Assembly (NCBI GenBank): GCA_907165065.1
Contig: OU015528.1
Coordinates: forward strand, 24,200,015 to 24,264,014
Reading direction: 5' to 3'
Length of the DNA stretch: 64,000 nt
Source: Caprimulgus europaeus
Taxonomy: Eukaryota > Chordata > Aves > Caprimulgiformes > Caprimulgidae
How positions within the stretch are numbered: the first letter of the stretch is position 1; each line of letters starts with the position of its first letter. Positions 62,411-64,000 of the stretch are shown here, one piece after another. A model generated the notes under the pieces. The model worked only from the letters and a program-made list of their open reading frames with translations, was not told the DNA's origin and did not search any database. The position numbers and the translations under genes are program-made.

Positions 62411-64000
62411 TAAGGGTTAGGGTAAAGAGAGCTACAAAGCCTACAGATCCAGGGGCATGGGGGCTGGAGAAGGCATGCCAAGAAGAGCATGATACTGCAC
62501 CAATATTTCTCCCTCCACACCTTTCTCATGTGGGTCACACACAATGCTGGTTTCTCAGCCTTAAGCTTCCATTAGGCTAGGGTTTGGGTAGGGTTGGGGT
62601 TAAGATTCAGGGAGCCACGAAGCCTACGTATCTTGGGACAATGGATCTGGAAAAGATATACAAAGTGGCACTGCACCACCGTTGTTCCCTCCTCACTTTT
62701 CTAACCTGTGCCAACCACAGTGCTGACGAGATCAGTCCCAGACCCAGGCTGCCATCAGGGCAGGGGTTTAAAGAGCCACAAAGTCTTTTATCTCCCAAGA
62801 TACTGGGGCTGGAAAAGGCATGCCAATGGGAACACAGAACTGTACCAACATTGCTTCTTCTGCACTTTTCCCATCTGGGCCAGCTATCTGGGGTCCTGAG
62901 CCTTAGTGCCATGCTTCTATTAGGGCTCAGAGAGACAGAAAGCCTAGAGCTCCTGGGACAGTGGGCATGGAGAAGGCATGCAAAGGGAAGCACAGCACTA
63001 CCACAACATTGCTCCCTCCACACCTTTCTCCTCTGGGCTGTCTATGGTTTTGAGGTCAGCCTTAGCTCCGTGCTTCCGTTAGTGTTTGGGTTTGCTTTAG
63101 GGTTAAGGTTAGTGTTCAGAGAGGCACAAAGCCTAGAGCTCCAGAGAGACTGAGCCTTGAGATGGCATCTTAAGGAGAACATGGCACTGCACCTACATTA
63201 TTCCCTTTTCACCTTCCTCAAATAGGCATCTTCAGCGCTGAGGATCTCAGTCTCGGCCGCAAGGTAACATTCTGGTATCGTTGAAGTTCAGAGAGCCACA
63301 AAGCCTGCAGCTCTGGGGACAATTTGGCTGCAGAAGTCATGTGAAGGGGAGCGCAGCACTGATACCATCATTGCTCCCTCCACACCTTTCTCTTCTGGAC
63401 CACCCATGATGCTGCTATCTCTGCCTCAGTCTTCCATTTGGTTTAGGGTTAGGGTTAGAGTTCAGAGAGTTAGAAAGCCTACAGGTCTAGGGACACTGAA
63501 AAGGCATGCCAAGGGGAGCACTGTGCACAATCATTGCTCCCTGCTCACTTTTTGGTATCTAGGTCACTGACTTTACTGAGGATCTTAATTTTGACGTAAA
63601 GCCAGGAATAGGGTTAGGGTTAGAGTTCAGGGAACCATACAGCCTATAGCTATAGGGACAGTGTGGCTGGAAAAGCATTCCAAGGCAAGCACAGCACCAT
63701 ACCAACATTGCTCCCACCTCACCTTTTTCATTGGGACCACTCATGGTGCTGAGGATCTCACTCCTGGCCCCATGATGACATTAGGGTTTAAAGAGACACA
63801 AACCCTTGATCTCCAGGGACAGTGGGACTGTAAAAGGCATGCCAAGGGGAGCATGGCACTGCACCAACATTATTCTCTCTACACCTTTCTCATCTGGGCC
63901 AGCTATGTTGCTGGGATTTTGATACTTAGCCCCAAGCTTCCATTAGGATTAGGGTTTAGAGAGTCAAAAAGCTTGCAGCTCTAGGTACAATAGGGCTGGA
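62411..64000 (+). repeat. Degenerate ~170-bp tandem array with telomere-like motifs (continues off the edge)
   Basis: Ten units can be counted from the anchor ACAAAGCCT or its variants at 62434, 62617, 62778, 62935, 63126, 63298, 63472, 63637, 63798 and about 63966. Spacings are 157-191 bp. Each unit reads in order: a GTTCAGAGAGCC-like start, the anchor, GGGACAGTGGGGCTGG, AAAGGCATGCCAAGGGGAGC, CACTGCACCAACATTGCTCC, a CACACCTTTCTCATCTGGGCC-like phrase, GCTGAGGATCTCAG, then a CTTCCATTAGGGTT-like end. Many junctions carry TAGGGTTAGGG or GGGTTTGGGTAGGG. The first unit starts near 62411. I do not know a named satellite that matches. Confidence 0.9.

Larger units (their letters stand above)
12487..64000 (+). 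other. IMMP2L: IMMP2L intron 3, 5' part (at least 51.5 kb)
   Basis: Everything right of exon 3 lacks a recognisable next exon and is read as a single intron that continues past the window. In mammals IMMP2L is one of the largest genes for such a small protein, and LRRN3 is nested in its intron 3. No LRRN3-like leucine-rich-repeat frame is present here; its single large coding exon would be obvious. The repeats and simple structures inside are listed separately. Confidence 0.8.

Noticed and set aside
62584-63153. 189-residue open frame, the longest in the window
   Set aside because: It lies wholly within the degenerate tandem array, unit spacings vary and are often not multiples of three, and no domain or splice context is visible.
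12487-64000. IMMP2L exon 4 or the nested LRRN3 gene
   Set aside because: I scanned for a PEQKIIKRVIALEGD-like exon and for a long leucine-rich-repeat frame and found neither.
62411-64000. True interstitial telomeric repeat block
   Set aside because: TTAGGG occurs only as one to three copies at unit junctions, not as a long run.
1-64000. CRISPR arrays, operons, tRNA or rRNA genes
   Set aside because: The organism is a vertebrate. No regular short repeat-spacer array, tRNA cloverleaf boxes or rRNA sequence was recognised.

Overview
The window is a stretch of vertebrate, almost certainly avian, nuclear genome lying inside one very large gene. It is AT-rich, non-coding-looking DNA carrying many CR1 LINE fragments. 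Most end in the CR1-type 3' tail (short repeats of ATTCTATG), which together with an avian-type solo LTR points to a bird. I cannot fix the species.

The only protein-coding sequence I can support is two exons of IMMP2L (inner mitochondrial membrane peptidase subunit 2), on the + strand. Exon 2, with the start codon, is at 2596-2733, and exon 3 is at 12383-12486. Both have AG/GT borders and join in frame. They give the membrane anchor, the catalytic serine and the segment after it. The exon carrying the catalytic lysine is not here, so everything from 12487 to the right edge is read as the 5' part of a very long intron 3.

Layout: 1-2595, 3' part of intron 1. 2734-12382, intron 2, with a CR1 tail at 3.1 kb, a 1.2-kb solo LTR at 4274-5472 with a perfect 5-bp target duplication, and a 0.8-kb minus-strand CR1 at 8.6-9.4 kb. 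12487-64000, intron 3, with CR1 pieces at 21.7-22.8, 34.8-35.4, 43.0-43.8, 45.7-45.9, 47.4, 58.0-58.2 and 61.2-61.6 kb; a probable second LTR at 36.1-37.3 kb containing a (TA)27 microsatellite; a perfect 70-bp palindrome at 27.5 kb; and, from 62.4 kb off the right edge, a degenerate tandem array of about 170-bp units (ten seen) with telomere-like TAGGGTTAGGG motifs at many unit junctions.

No operon, CRISPR array, tRNA, rRNA or other gene was found. The long open frames are CR1 remnants, LTR sequence, frames through the tandem array, or chance frames in intron. I see no new biological system. The most unusual structures are the telomere-motif array, the 70-bp palindrome and the nested CR1 insertion.
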